Source: Quercus robur (lineage: Eukaryota > Streptophyta > Magnoliopsida > Fagales > Fagaceae). Taken from it: a stretch of DNA of 64,000 nt. This document shows positions 48,070-61,500 of this stretch, piece by piece (position 1 is the stretch's first letter; the number at the start of each line of letters is the position of its first letter). The notes under the pieces were generated by a model. The model was not told where the DNA came from, did no database searches, and saw nothing but the letters and a program-made list of their open reading frames with translations. The position numbers were made by a program, and so were the translations under genes. The stretch is taken from contig NC_065535.1 in NCBI RefSeq assembly GCF_932294415.1, forward strand, positions 14,279,282 to 14,343,281. The letters are read 5' to 3'.

Positions 48070-51000
48070 ATGTTCACATACACTCGTTACGCCAATGCCA
48101 TTTTCTATTCCCCAACGACTTTCACTTTCTCTCGAAATTCTTGCCGCCTCCAAAGTCTATCTGTATTAATAAGTCACCCCTTCCGTCCACGCAAACAAAA
48201 CCCAAACCCAAACCCAAGGTACCAACGTTACTTCAAATTCAAAGCTTTTCCTTCCTTTTCTTCTTCATCTTCTTCTTCCTCATTTTCCTCAATCCATTCT
48301 TCAATGGGATCGCTTTGTGCCCTAGACGAAACGTTACAGTACCCGGTAGCTCGTAGAGACGAGTCCGTCGTCGATGACTACCACGGCGTTAAAATCTCCG
48401 ACCCTTATCGATGGTAATATTTTGTTCGTGTTTGCGAATAGAATCTTTGAATTTGGGAATAATCAAGGGATTGGAAATGTTGATTTTTTTTTTTTTTTTT
48501 GATTTAATGTTTAGGCTTGAAGATCCTGATGCAGAGGAAGTGAAAGAGTTTGTGCAAAAGCAAGTGAAATTGACAGAATCGGTGCTTGAGAAATGCGAGA
48601 CGAGAGGGAAGCTTCGCGAGAAGATTACGAAGCTCTTTGATCATCCACGTTACGATGCGCCTTTTAGGCGAGGAGACAAGTACTTTTACTTCCACAACAC
48701 TGGCCTCCAAGCCCAAAGCGTCCTCTATGTACAGGTTCGTGAAGCCAGAATTGGATCTAGCAGAGCTATAAATATTATACCATACTATACTATACTATAC
48801 TATATTCTCAAATACATTTCTGTTTTTGAAATAATAACAATTCAGGATAGTTTGGATGGAGAACCTGAGGTTTTGCTGGATCCAAATGCGCTTAGTGAAG
48901 AGGGAACTATAGCTTTGAACACGTATTCGGTTAGTGAAGATGCTAAATACTTGGGTTATGCGCTTAGTGCTAGCGGTAGCGATTGGGTGACAATCAAAGT
49001 AATGCGTGTTGAGGATAAGAAAGTTGAAGCTGATACTATATCATGGGTGGGTATCTTAATCTTAGTACATGTTTTATTCATCCAAATTGGTAAAGCAATT
49101 TACTTTTTGATAAAATCCGAGACAAGGCTAATGGAAGGGATTTCATATATTGTAATTTCAGGTTAAGTTTTCTTCCATTGTTTGGACTCATGATAGCAAA
49201 GGGTTTTTCTACAGCCGATATCCTGCTCCCAAGTAAGTCATCATCATGCTCTTACATTTTTCGCGAAATGTCAAAATTGGAATCCTGATTGATGATTGTG
49301 GGTTTTAAAATTTGCATTTACCAATTTTTAGAAAGAAAAAAGTTTGCCAAAAATCATTGTGTATGTTTGGGCAGGAGAAATTGGATTTATTACATCATTT
49401 CTAAGATTTCATAGATTGTTTATATTGAATCTATAATGGTAGTAGTGTTATGATGTAGAGAGGGAGAAAATGTAGATGCTGGAACGGAGACCAATTCTAA
49501 CCTTAATCATGAGCTATACTATCATTTCTTGGGAACGGATCAGTCGGAAGATATTTTATGTTGGAGAGATCCTGAAAACCCTAAATACACGTTTGGAGCC
49601 AGTGTTACAGATGATGGGAAGGTAACTTATCTCAGTTCTTGGCTTTTCTCGGTTATGTCAGGGTAGGGCCTGCTTTATTGTATTGATATCATTATTAGCA
49701 CTCCAGTCGGACCTACACTCTTCAGTTTATTATTTATTTTTATAAGTTTGTCTCCCTGAGGCAAAAGTAAGAGTTGGAGTTGTTAGAGGATTTATTTTCT
49801 TAATTTGTGTTAGATTTAGCGCAAATTTGTACAGTGAAAGGTAAATTATGGCAATCCAACATCTTGCATTAGACGGCCTTTGTTTACATTATAGAGAGAT
49901 GTTGAAGTGATAATATAAGATACTCTATAGAGGTTTAGTGATATGACCTATAATTGAACTGAAACGAGATTTAAAAAAAAAAAAAAATGGGAGGCTTTAA
50001 ATCCCTCTTGAGTTTTATGAAGCACCAGCATTATTTGCATGCATGACTAATTAATTTGGTTTAGATAAGAAATGCAAATGCCTTATTCCTCCCTGAACTG
50101 ACTTCTCTGTTCTGTTATTTTGCAGTATGTTCTTCTGTACATCGACGAGGGTTGTGACCCTGTGAACAAATTTTATTACTGCGACTTGTCTACCCTTCCT
50201 AATGGGCTTGTAGGTTTGAAGGGGAAAAATGACTTGCTCCCATTTATTAAGCTTGTTGATGACTTTGATGCACAATACCATGAAATTGCAAATGATGACA
50301 CCTTGTTTACTTTCTTGACAAATAAAGATGCTCCAAAATATAAGTTAGTTCGAGTGGATCTGAAGGACCCAACCGTTTGGACTGATGTTATCCAAGAAGC
50401 CGAAAAGGATGTACTTGAATCAGCTCGTGCTGTCAATGGTAACCAAATGATTGTGAGTTACCTGAGTGATGTTAAGTATGTTCTTCAGGTAAGGGACTTG
50501 AAATCAGGTTCCTTGCTACATCAATTACCCATTGACATTGGGTCAGTTAGTGGGATTTCTGCAAGGCGTAAAGATAAAGTGGTCTTTTTTGGTTTTACTA
50601 GCTTTCTTTCCCCTGGTATCATTTATCAGTGCAATTTAGAAACTGAGGTGCCCAGTTTGAAGATATTTCGAGAAACTGTTGTTCCTGGGTTTGATCGCTC
50701 GGAGTTCAATGTTGATCAGGTAATACTTTTTACCTTGTTGACATTCTAGTCACTGTAATTTGTCTCTTCTTCCTTCTTGCCTAGCTGCATTCATTTGGAT
50801 GATTAGGGGCAACTTTTCGTTGTGCCTCTCTATACCTCTGGGGTGTGTGAGCCCTCAAATGTGTGTTTGTCTTGATTGGTTTTTTAATTTCCAGGTTTTT
50901 GTGCCTAGTAAGGATGGTACCAAGATACCAGCGTTCATTGTGGCCAGAAAGAATATTCTATTGGATGGATCACACCCTTGTTTGTTATATGGATATGGTG

Positions 51001-52532
51001 GATTTAACATTAGTCTTACTCCATCATTCAGCGTTGGTCGCCTTGTACTCACAAGGCATCTAGGTGCTGTTTTTTGCATAGCAAACATCCGTGGCGGTGG
51101 GGAGTATGGAGAGGAATGGCATAAAGCAGGCTCACTTGCAAAGAAGCAGAATTGCTTTGATGACTTCATTTCTGTTGGTGAATACCTTATATCTGCTCGT
51201 TATACCCAGCCCAGAAAGTTGTGTATTGAAGGTGGAAGCAATGGTGGGCTTCTTGTTGGGGCTTGTGTGAATCAGGTAATGATGTCTTAGATGGTGCATT
51301 TACTTGATTGTATTCTTGGTTCTATTTCTCGTCTTAGTTATTTTGAGTGCATAGATTAACTGAACTTTCTGTTCTTTGGCAGAGACCTGATCTTTTTGGT
51401 TGTGTGTTGGCTCATGTTGGTGTTATGGACATGCTACGATTCCACAAGTTTACCATAGGTTAGGCTAAATCCTTTGTATCCACTAGGTAGCATTTTTTAA
51501 TCATGTATTGATCTAGAGTTGCTTTCTAGGCCATGCGTGGACTTCTGATTTTGGTTGTTCAGAGAAGGAGGAAGAATTCCATTGGATAATCAAGTGAGTA
51601 AAGTTTTGTCTATGTTAAATTTGATGTGAAGCTCTTACTTTACTTCATGGTAATGCTTCCCATATTTAATTCATAATTTTCATATGTTAGCTCACTGTTG
51701 ATCTTTATTTTCTTTCTTTAGGTATTCTCCACTGCATAATGTCAAGAGACCTTGGGAACAGCACCCGGATCAACCAACCCAATACCCACCCATAATGTTA
51801 TTGACCGCTGATCATGATGATAGGGTTGTGCCTTTGCATTCATTGAAGTTATTGGCGGTTAGTCTCTTTATCATTAGCTCCCCCGCACCCCGCACCCCCT
51901 TCCCTCTTTTTTTTTAAATAACTTCTAATTACTGTTAGAATGCTTCTACGTTATCATGTTACATATTATTATTGTTCTAGTATTAGTTGGTGTATAAGAT
52001 ATATTACATTTTGTTATTTATTTGTTTGCTGGCTATGTAATTACTTTTTAGATTTCCTTCAACAGTGTTATATTGTTGGTCATAAGTGCAACTGCGTGCA
52101 TATGAAAGGGCAATACTTGAATGTAGCTGTCGTTTTGCCTATCCTCTCCTCAAACTACTGGAATTTGTAACTATGTTATTAGTCATTGCATATGTGCACT
52201 GCACGGGTGTTATTTTATGTTCTTTTTCCTTGTTTGACAGTTTTTTTTCTATGTATTGTCAGACCATGCAGTATCTTCTGTGCACAAGCTTAGAGAAGAG
52301 CCCCCAGACCAATCCTATTATCGGTCGCATTGAGTGTAAGGCAGGACATGGAGCTGGACGTCCTACACAGAAATTGGTAATCTTTTTACTATATTTGTTC
52401 CCCTAAAGTGGTTCTTATGTTATTGCCGGGTGGTTAATTATCAGTCATTTGCTCTTCTACGTACAGATTGATGAAGCTGCTGATCGGTATGGTTTTATGG
52501 CTAAGATGTTGGATGCATCATGGACTGACTAA
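48070..52532 (+). CDS. POP: Prolyl oligopeptidase, copy B, with putative transit peptide
   Basis: Serine peptidase of family S9A, tandem paralogue of the gene at 39236 on the same strand. Exons: 48070-48413 (conserved ATG at 48304), 48515-48734, 48846-49046, 49162-49232, 49459-49621, 50126-50719, 50895-51275, 51383-51458, 51530-51593, 51722-51857, 52263-52376, 52467-52532. Every exon has the same length as in copy A, giving 731 residues from 48304, or 809 from 48070. Catalytic motifs [25 protein letters not shown] and KAGHGAGRP are intact. The 78-residue extension has no Asp or Glu, many Ser, Arg, Lys and Phe, and a poly-Ser stretch, as in chloroplast or mitochondrial transit peptides; whether translation starts there is not known. 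One difference is Cys for Gly before KAGHGAG (IECKAGH). Confidence 0.95.
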
Positions 52533-52629
52533 ATGCTAGCGGTTAAAAGAGTTAAAACTAATTCTTAATTCATAGGATTTCAATATGGAAGATTTGATGG
52601 TTTGAATCATAGAATTCACATCTATGGTT

Positions 52630-52660
<31 letters not shown>

Positions 52661-53358
52661 TCCTTTTTCATTCTTTGGGCGTGGGGGGTTCGGGGTGGCT
52701 CCTTTTTCTAATTTCTTCTCTCCTTCGTAACAATCATATTCACAATAAATAAGATTAAGGGCATCATATGGAAGTTTTTTTTTTTTTGACATTTTATAGT
52801 GGTTGTTAACAATTGTCGGTAACTCTTCTTTTGGCATTATACTGACTTGGAACTTGGATTGGATGTGCTTGTCGCATATGAATCTCTAGTCATCTAAGGA
52901 AAAAAAAAATTGTGCTTTACAATATTATGAGTAAAGAACCACAAATATGACTTGGTGACTCTCAAAGACTAGGACACAAGCGCCTTAGACCTTGCAAAAT
53001 TGGATTCGAATCTGTCCACCCCGTGGAATTCGAAGTAAAAAATGGATATGAAGGGGAAAATTTTAACTCGTTGGATGGGCGGAGGAAATTTAAACTTGGG
53101 GAAAATGACTCAACTCAACATAATTTTGCTATAAATACATTTATGAGTGATCACATCCGATATGCCCAATCCAATTGTTTGACCTGAAGGATTGCGAGTG
53201 ATTCTCAATGGGTTGGTCAAAATCAACATATGTGTTCTATAATTTTTGGATTTTCAAGTAAATTTGGATAAACTTTAATCCAACCAGTCTGACGTGACTG
53301 GCTTTAACATATATTTTGCTTTATGTGGCTAGATTTGATTAGTTACATGTAATTTATG
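52533..53358. other. POP-B 3' flank and intergenic DNA
   Basis: A CT tract lies at 52633-52661, then AT-rich sequence without recognised coding potential. The 3' UTR of POP-B should lie in the first few hundred bases. Confidence 0.5.
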
Positions 53359-53750
53359 CTTTGTTTGTTCAAAGTAAAATATTTTTAGGGAAATATTTTC
53401 CCATTTTATAGTGTTAGTTTTGCAGTAAAATATTTTCAATCAACTAAAATAACCAAGGCAAATTTGTGTAAAATATTTTACACTTGAAATATTTGTAAGA
53501 CATTTTACATTTTGTGAGAGTGCTCTCTCTCAACCCAATGCTCTAACTATCTCTCTCACTCTCACACTATATCAGTATTTTCTCCAAAACTCAGTCCACC
53601 ATGGTCCTCTCCTACCCATCACCAGCTCATCCCTTTGCCAGCGCTATTCATCACCAGCTTAACTTGAGTTTTTTTTTTTTCTACATTATTATTGTCAGCT
53701 CCACCATTTCCTGGCCACCTCCATTGTCATCAACTCATCCATAGGTTCTT

Positions 53751-53783
<33 letters not shown>

Positions 53784-54465
53784 CTGCCAAGTGGGTACCA
53801 ATTTGGGTTTTTGCTTCGTTTGGGTCTAGCATGGCTACTTTTGTGGGCTGCCGTGGATGGTTGGGACAGATTATAGGTCATGATGGTGGTTCATGGTGGT
53901 AGAGGGTGGGTAGCTAAAATGATTTATGGGTTGCTTTGGTGGCTGTGTTGTGGGGGTGGTTGGCTGTGAGAAAAAAAAAAGGGCATTTTTAACAACAAAA
54001 AGAAGCCTCAGGGCCTTTGTCTTCAAAATTCTCTCTTTGTTGGTGTTGGTGTGAGTTTATGTTAAATGATTGGGGCGTATACGTTTCAATTTGCTTAGAG
54101 ATTTCGGGAACTTTTAGCATATTTGTTCTTTTCTTTTTTTCCTAGGGGTAGAACTTGATTTTCAGGAATCAAGGTAGTCCTTTTTTATAGTCCTTGTAAA
54201 CCAAAACTAATTTGTCCTCGATCAAAATGGTTTTAAGATAGTCCTTTTTGTAGTCCTTGTAGACTTTGATGCTTCCTCATCCGCCTCTATGAATTTTTTG
54301 GAAGTTAATAATTTTTTTTTAATTTTTTAATAATTTTTTCTGTCATTTTTATACAACATTTTCACGTACACAGTCAAACACTATAAAATGAAAATATTTT
54401 CCTGCAAATATTTTAAATGTAAAATATTTTTCTTTTACAAATATTTTACGTCGAAACAAACAAAG
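53359..54465. mobile_element. TIR transposon, 1.1 kb, non-autonomous
   Basis: Left CTTTGTTTGTTCAAAGTAAA and right ATTTTACG ... AAACAAACAAAG are inverted, and the match extends inward through TTTTCCCATTTTATAGTGTT versus AACACTATAAAATGAAAATA. The core (53560-53990) has CCACCATGG, CATCACCAGCTCATC and GGTGGT-rich stretches. No transposase and no certain target duplication were found. Confidence 0.8.
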
Positions 54466-54513
54466 TGTTAATCACACATGGTTGAATACTATTAATTATC
54501 ATTTGATAACTTT

Positions 54514-54515
<2 letters not shown>

Positions 54516-54567
<52 letters not shown>
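54516..54567. repeat. CT microsatellite, 52 bp
   Basis: Uninterrupted CT repeats. Similar tracts occur in both Tat-like LTRs and after POP-B. Confidence 0.95.
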
Positions 54568-54570
<3 letters not shown>

Positions 54571-54753
54571 GTAAGAATAGCAACAAGATTTCAATCCTCT
54601 AAGAGAAGCCACTTTAAGAGAAGCCCCTAACAATAGAAACAAGATTTCAGTCCTTGATCTCTCCAATAACAAGGGGGATGAAGTTGTTCATTTTTTAGGA
54701 GGGATGTAGTCAACGATGGCCATATTGGCAAGAAGGGATAAGATTAGCAGTAA

Positions 54754-54914
54754 GTTCCAATTAACTCAATTAGTAAAACCTTTTGTCGCCGAATAAGAAA
54801 TTTAAGGTTTAATCTCCATTTACACTAAAAAACTTAATCGGTGTTTTAATCTGATAATAAAGAGCAATTATTAGGAATAAACACCATAAATTGAAACTAT
54901 CTCTAAAAAAAACC
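54754..54914 (+). repeat. tRNA-derived SINE, second family
   Basis: TTCCAATTAACTCAATTAGT (A box), AAGGTTTAATCTCC (B box), then TTAATCGGTGTTTTAATCTG, AGCAATTATTAGGAA, ACCATAAATTGAAACT and a CTCTAAAAAAAA tail. I recall this layout from tree SINEs, so the family identification is from memory. About 160 bp. Confidence 0.75.
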
Positions 54915-55527
54915 TTTAAAATACAATTTTTATTTGAATAATTTTTTTTACAATTAAATAGCTAAATGTATCTCCCAATAAAGGAGACAATTCTTTGAAG
55001 GAAAATAGTTGCCGTGGAAAAAGCAGTATAAGAAGAAACCATTGGCAGCTGAGATACAATAGAAAATACGAGAGCATGAGGTGCAAAATAAAGTCAAGGC
55101 ACTTCTCCTTGAGAGGGAACGGAAAGTGTGTAGAACACGGTCACGGGACAGTAAGGGGCAACGGAAAGCAAGTATAACAATCACGGGACAATAATCCGTT
55201 CATGCCTTGCGTCACATGCAAAAGATTTGTGTGGAATCTCCTAGTGCAATTACTTGAGATAACTACTCATTATATTCTGAAATTCAAACCATTCCCATCT
55301 GGGGCTAGCGCTAATCTGAAGTACCTGGAATTTGGGAAATATGCAAGTTCGCCAAAAACATGGAGTCATCTCTCTTTTGGTCAGTTACAAAAAGCTATGC
55401 CTCACCGGATTGATTCAGAGACACACAATAAAGCATAGTTCCTGCAACAGCAGTACAGCACATTCAAAATTTTAAAACCACATAATGAAGGGTATCCAGA
55501 AACTTAATAGTGGAATACCAAATAACC
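54915..55527. other. Intergenic region downstream of PUS10
   Basis: Frames such as 54995-55177 and 55202-55438 lack recognisable similarity. The part near 55527 should contain the PUS10 3' UTR. Confidence 0.5.
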
Positions 55528-58500
55528 TCATTCTGTCAGAAAACAGTCCATTTTAACATCTGTAACATCAAGTTGTAGAATCTCTGCTCTGCAACCTAGG
55601 ATTGAACCAATACTGCACAAAAAGGGGGGGAAGGGGGTGGTCAGACCTTTCCAAAGACATCGATATGATAGTTCATCGCCAATGTTTTTACACACATTTT
55701 CTTCTATAATTGCAATAGAAAAAGTTCTGGACAGCATCTGATATTCTCTTTTATTCAGAAAATAAGAAGAAACTAATGAGCTCTAACTCAAATGACACTT
55801 TAGCAATTGGAGGATGAGGACCCAAATTATTGGATTTACTTGAGTGTGACTAGTGAGGACGATTTGGAGTATATGATAAGAAGTACGAGATTGGGACAAT
55901 TATAGGACCTTTGTGAGACTACTTCATAATGCAATAAAGCGATTTGCAGGTTCTGTGTAAGTTCAAATTGTGTAAGCTGTAGGCACTAGGTAGTAGCCGT
56001 AGGCTGGTTAACGATTTAGATTGGTTCGTTTTATTATATTATGTTCATTTTCTATGCGTTGAAATTTTTGGAGGGTTAGCAATTTTGGATACTTCGGCTG
56101 GTTAGCAGTTTCTGTGAGGTAACTTTTTATTACAAAGCCCAAAAATCTCAAAAAGCAAACAATAATAAATATATAAAAAACACCCCTTGTTCACAATTGA
56201 AATCGAAGGGTGGCCCAAGACACTCAAAATTATTATTTCCTTTTTGTTTTAAAAAATGGGCCCAATACTAACCCAACAAGTCCAATCATCTGTCAAAATG
56301 TTTTCTTTAATAGGCAGACCAAGATCTGATCGTCCACGTAAAAGTGGCGTGCATGTGGGCAACCTCACCCAAACCTTCTGTCAGCAATGACACAAGCAGG
56401 GGCCCTTCACCCAAGAATTTCGGTTTGGGTGATGGGTTTATAGACAACCTAAACTGATCCTACACGTGAACACCCCTAAATTCCTAAACAATAAAACAAA
56501 GAAAATGAACCAAAAGGAAAGGGTATAGAGCAAAATATAGGAACTGATGAGATGGTCAATACAGATATCATTTTCCAATCCAATAAATTCTCTTACCTAG
56601 GATGTGTACGGCCAAGATCACCGTGGACAAACTCCTTAATATATGTGCCAGCCTGAATCAAAAGACCATCATTAGTGTTTTCCACTTGCCATATATGAGC
56701 ATACAGAATTAGTATTCACGTAAGTCATAGTCTTCATGATACTCAATACTGATCTGAGCTAAGTCCTTTGTGTATGCTATAATAAAGCAGAAAGAGTACA
56801 GAAGTGGATTATAGGCCGCCCCAAACCCATTAGTATCTGACTCCTAAAATTATCCAGAATTACTTTCCACAACATTATTTTTTCATGAAAATGTCTAATA
56901 ATATTTCACTTAAAATCACAAAATGCAGAGATTGTGCCTTGGAGTTATATTAACTAGGATACAAATTAGTTGTTGGAGTAGCTATATCTCCAAGCCTCCT
57001 CAACTAAATCTTGATAGATTTCAATAGAAATCAAACATAATCACTAATTCACAGTAAAAACAATAAAAGTAGCTTGATATTGTGAGACTCAAAGTTGGGG
57101 TGGAGGGGCGCACATTTAGCTGATTTTCCTATCAGAAGAATTGGAGAGGCATTCCCTTTCCCTCAACTCAACCCCCCCCCCCCCCCCCCCCCCCCAAAAA
57201 AAATAAAAAGCGAGAGAAAGAAAGAAAGATCATAAACTAATTTGGGAGAGCATAAGCCTTTTAAAGGCTGTAGCTTTAACCTTTCCTTTTAGGAGGTAAA
57301 AAGCCGTAGTATTCTTGAGAAATAACCCTTTGACTGCTTCTTAAAAGCCACCTAAAATGCTTAACCCACTTTACAAATAACACAAAACAAAAACACCCTT
57401 GAAGCCCTAGCATTTCTGTTTAATTAATAACTCTAACAACAAAATCGTATCATTATCCAACACATTTCAGAAGTCCTTGCTATAACCATTAACCAGAGAT
57501 TCAGATTTAAGGTAAACATGGCTCTGATTAAACCTATCCTTCTCATCCATTTGGATAAATTCATAAATATAATGATAATAAATAACTGTATCCATATCAA
57601 AAGAAATTGTATTACATTACCTGAGTGCATAGATGCAAAAGAAAATATTGAGAACTTCCAACAATCCTCTCAATTTTCATCCTAAAATTTGAAAAGATAT
57701 TTTAAAAAATTAGATATTCTGAACATATACATAATGGTAGAGCTTAAAGAAGGCTATCTGACATAATGATAAGGCTCCAACCAATGTATAATTTTTTCAC
57801 GTTGTAATGGACTACGACGGTGAAGCACCCTTATAGGGGTCCCCTGCAAAATTTTCTGTACAGTACAGAAACGGATCATGAGTAACTTCTATAACAAAAA
57901 TAAACTTTGCACAGGCAGGCCTTATCCTTTTTTTTGATAAGTAAAATCAAAATAGAGCATATAAGAAACTGACAAGAAACAAAGATATGCCACTGGATAG
58001 AAGTATCAAAAGGCAGATAAGAATATTCTCTCATTCAGCAAGGATAGATAAACTGATAAAGTGCGGTAGTTTTTATGAACTTATAGAGAAAGAGGGTGTA
58101 GAAAGAAGAGAGAGGACAAAAGGATTGCATGGTTTAGCCTAATGGTCTACATCTACTGAGTAAGCCTGGAGGGGACACCAGGGCATTGCATTTATTGTGA
58201 TTTTATTTTGATTTCAGTCTTTATTTCTGATTATAGCATTTTCAGTTATTTCCTTTTTTGTATTAGTTGACTCTAACTTGAAATTGTGGCATTAATGATG
58301 ATTGTAATTGGGACTTGGGAGCCTATTTGAGGATGGCTCCCCAGACATTTTGGGATGGAGAATTTTATAAAATAAAGAATATTTCAGATTGTATGTTTCT
58401 ATATTTGGTGGTGAAGCCAAACACCCTACCCTATGGTGGTGAAGCCTACGGTTGACCATTTATCTATACATTTTACACCATACTTTACTCTATAGCATTA

Positions 58501-61500
58501 CCTACGGCCTGTTTGGTAGAGCGGTTATGAACCACACTTTTTCAAAGTAAAACATTCTTAAACTTCACTTTTTTCTAGGTACAGTTTTCTCAGACAACCC
58601 CATTACCAATAAACTAAAAAATAAGCTATACCAACAGGCACTTTGTTAGTTGATCAAACATGGCAATGGAGTGTATCAATGTGTTTGGAGTGTGGAATTA
58701 ATGAACAACACATGTAATTTCCTTGAGTCCAACAACATGAGAACTTCTATGGTTCTACCAAACACTGGTTGGATTCTATTAATGTAAAGAAAGCATCATA
58801 AGAGACATCACATTCAAAGCTTTAGCAAGTTGCAAAAACTATGATAATAAATAAATATTAATAAAATATGAAGCTTACAAACAACTCACCATGTCCTTGA
58901 GTGAGGATATAGAGTCCAAGCCTACATCCTCGAGTGGGCGCGAAATCCACACAAGCGCAGCATACTGCTTCTACACGAGATATATGAGTAACAATAAGAA
59001 TCATGTCTAACTTTAAGTAATGTCACATCACTTGATTTTTTTTATTGGATGTGAATTTTGACAAATCTATAGTTAGATTACATTATCTTCTCATGTCCAC
59101 AACGCTTGCAAAATTTTACGACGATCAACAATCAACAACTATGTCATTTATCAAATGTTTAAATTTCAATTTTTTGTATTTTAAAATTATACATAAAAGA
59201 TAAGGTTATGGATTAAATAGAAAATAACATCCGATTAGTACAAAATTTGGCATGTGTTAAGAACATAGAAAACATGTAATCTAATGGTGGGATTTTCAAA
59301 ATATTAATCTAATAAAAAGTTATTAGATGGTGTAATATTACTTAAAGTTACACAAAGTGTAATACTTTTTTTTTTTATATATAAGTAAAAAAGAGTATAC
59401 CAAGTGTAATACATACACACACATATATATAAACAAAGAAATAATTAAATAAACATAAACCTGCTTCTCTGCTTCTCCCTCACGCATCATGGTCCACCCC
59501 TCAATGCCTACAACTTTCAAATTTTTTACACCAACCTGCATCTCAAAATGTTTTATGCACCATTGATCATAATCATGTTTTTTTAATATCAGGAAGAAGT
59601 GTAAATACAATTGGCATTGAACTCACCAATTTATTTTCCAAATTGTTTATGCTTGTTTCTATTTCTCTTACAAATGCCTCAGATGGTATTCGGCGTGCAT
59701 TTTGTACCTCAACCAGGAAAGGCCTACCTGAACCCAACATTCGAACCTGAAAAAATAAGTTCCATAATTCAGGATTTCATCATTGGGGTCAAAATTGCAG
59801 CAAGGAAAGCAGATCTCTAGTTGCAGCAAGGAAAGCAGATCTTTAGTACATCAATATCCTCTCTTCCAGCGGCATGAAACTTATAATTGTCACCTTGACA
59901 CAGAGGTTGGATGTTGCTACCTATTATCTCCTAGAGAGTAAGCACATTACACTGTCAGTTTTTTACCCATTGCTTCATAGAAACAACCTCAATTAGAATA
60001 ATAATCACCATGATCAGAAAAGTAGATAGTACCTCAACAGATGCTTCTCCCATTCTTTCATCATCAATGATCCATCGTGTTTGACTCACATTTCTTGAGT
60101 ACTACAATACAAAGAGTAACCGAGTGAGACTGATAGCATGGATTGCAAGTTGCACAGTATACACTTTTCAAGTTCAAATTAAACCGTCAATGTTGCTTTG
60201 CCACTAAAACTAGTGATTCAAGCGTCCAGTAGCATTGTAATACATAGATGCTCCAATATATTTTATTGAGGAAAGACTACTTTGTGTGCAAAGAACATGA
60301 AGGAGATTAAAGAAACATAGATGCTCCGATAATGTAAAATAGATATCACGATGTATGCTTCCATATTTAATAGAAAAACACTCTTGCAGGTACTCTGTTT
60401 GATGTCTAATAATAAATCAGAACAGATGATTCAAGACCATTTCCACACATGAGGGCTTGCTAGCTCTAGAGAATTTGATATTTTGAATGGAAATCAAATA
60501 TATATAGATTCACATATTGTAATATGTAGATTCTCCAATAATGTAAAATATGTATCAAGATGTATTTGCCAGATTTAACAGAACAAAATTCTTGCAAAAC
60601 TTTGTTAGTGCGTGTATGAGTTTTTTTCTTAAGAGGGGGGGGGGGGGGGGGGGGGTTGCTGTATTTGTTCTCTTGCCCAAGGTGTCTGCCTCCAATTAAG
60701 AAGCGTGACTGCATGATCTAATATAGGGTGTTCACCTCATTGTTTAAAGTTTTATTTAAAGTCTCTAAAGGGACCACCTCATTTTTTAAGTAAACATGTC
60801 ATATGCACTCTTTCCGCATTTATTTTGCTTTTGTTTTGACCTAGACTGAAGAGTTGGATGAAAGAACACATATGCCACATGAAACCCCTTACTAAGAGAA
60901 AGGGTCTCAATTCCAACATTTAGTTGGGTTGCATACTAGATCATACGCACTCTAGGGTAAGTTAATCGGTTGACCAGTAACTTCACTAACATCTAGTACA
61001 TCAACTTTCTCTGCTCTCCCATATGCTCTTACAAGAAGCAGCAATGAAGCAAACTGTTTCCTCGTCAAAACTAAAATATATGAAATCAAACAAAATAAAG
61101 AAAGATTGATTGTAATACGATCTGTTTGGAAATAGCTTATTTAGCTTTTTTTGTTGAAAACTTTATGCTAAAAGTGTGCTAAATTATACTTGTACTTTGA
61201 AAAAGTGAGAAAAATTAAGAAAAAGTGAGGTTTTAAAAAGCTGAACATAAAAACTAAAAAGAAAAAGGCTAGTTTATAAGCTGTATCCAAACACACACGA
61301 AGTATTTACATGTAGCCAAGAGATTGAAATTGATAAACTAGACAGCAAATACACTAAATTCTTAAACATTTAAAGGCTAATATAAATCAAAAAGGAAATA
61401 AAGTTCTTTATTGACAATGGTTTACCTTCAGATATCTCCCACCAAAGTAGATGGGTGTCCTCTGGCAAAGAAGCACCAAGTGACAAGCGTCATTGACCTA

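Noticed and set aside
57172-57195. Poly-C and poly-G (60635) runs as possible functional quadruplex sites
   Set aside because: Pure homopolymers in introns are prone to slippage and sequencing error; no supporting context.
59338-59610. 90-residue minus-strand frame as a separate gene
   Set aside because: It contains the PUS10 exon 59461-59535 read through both flanking introns.
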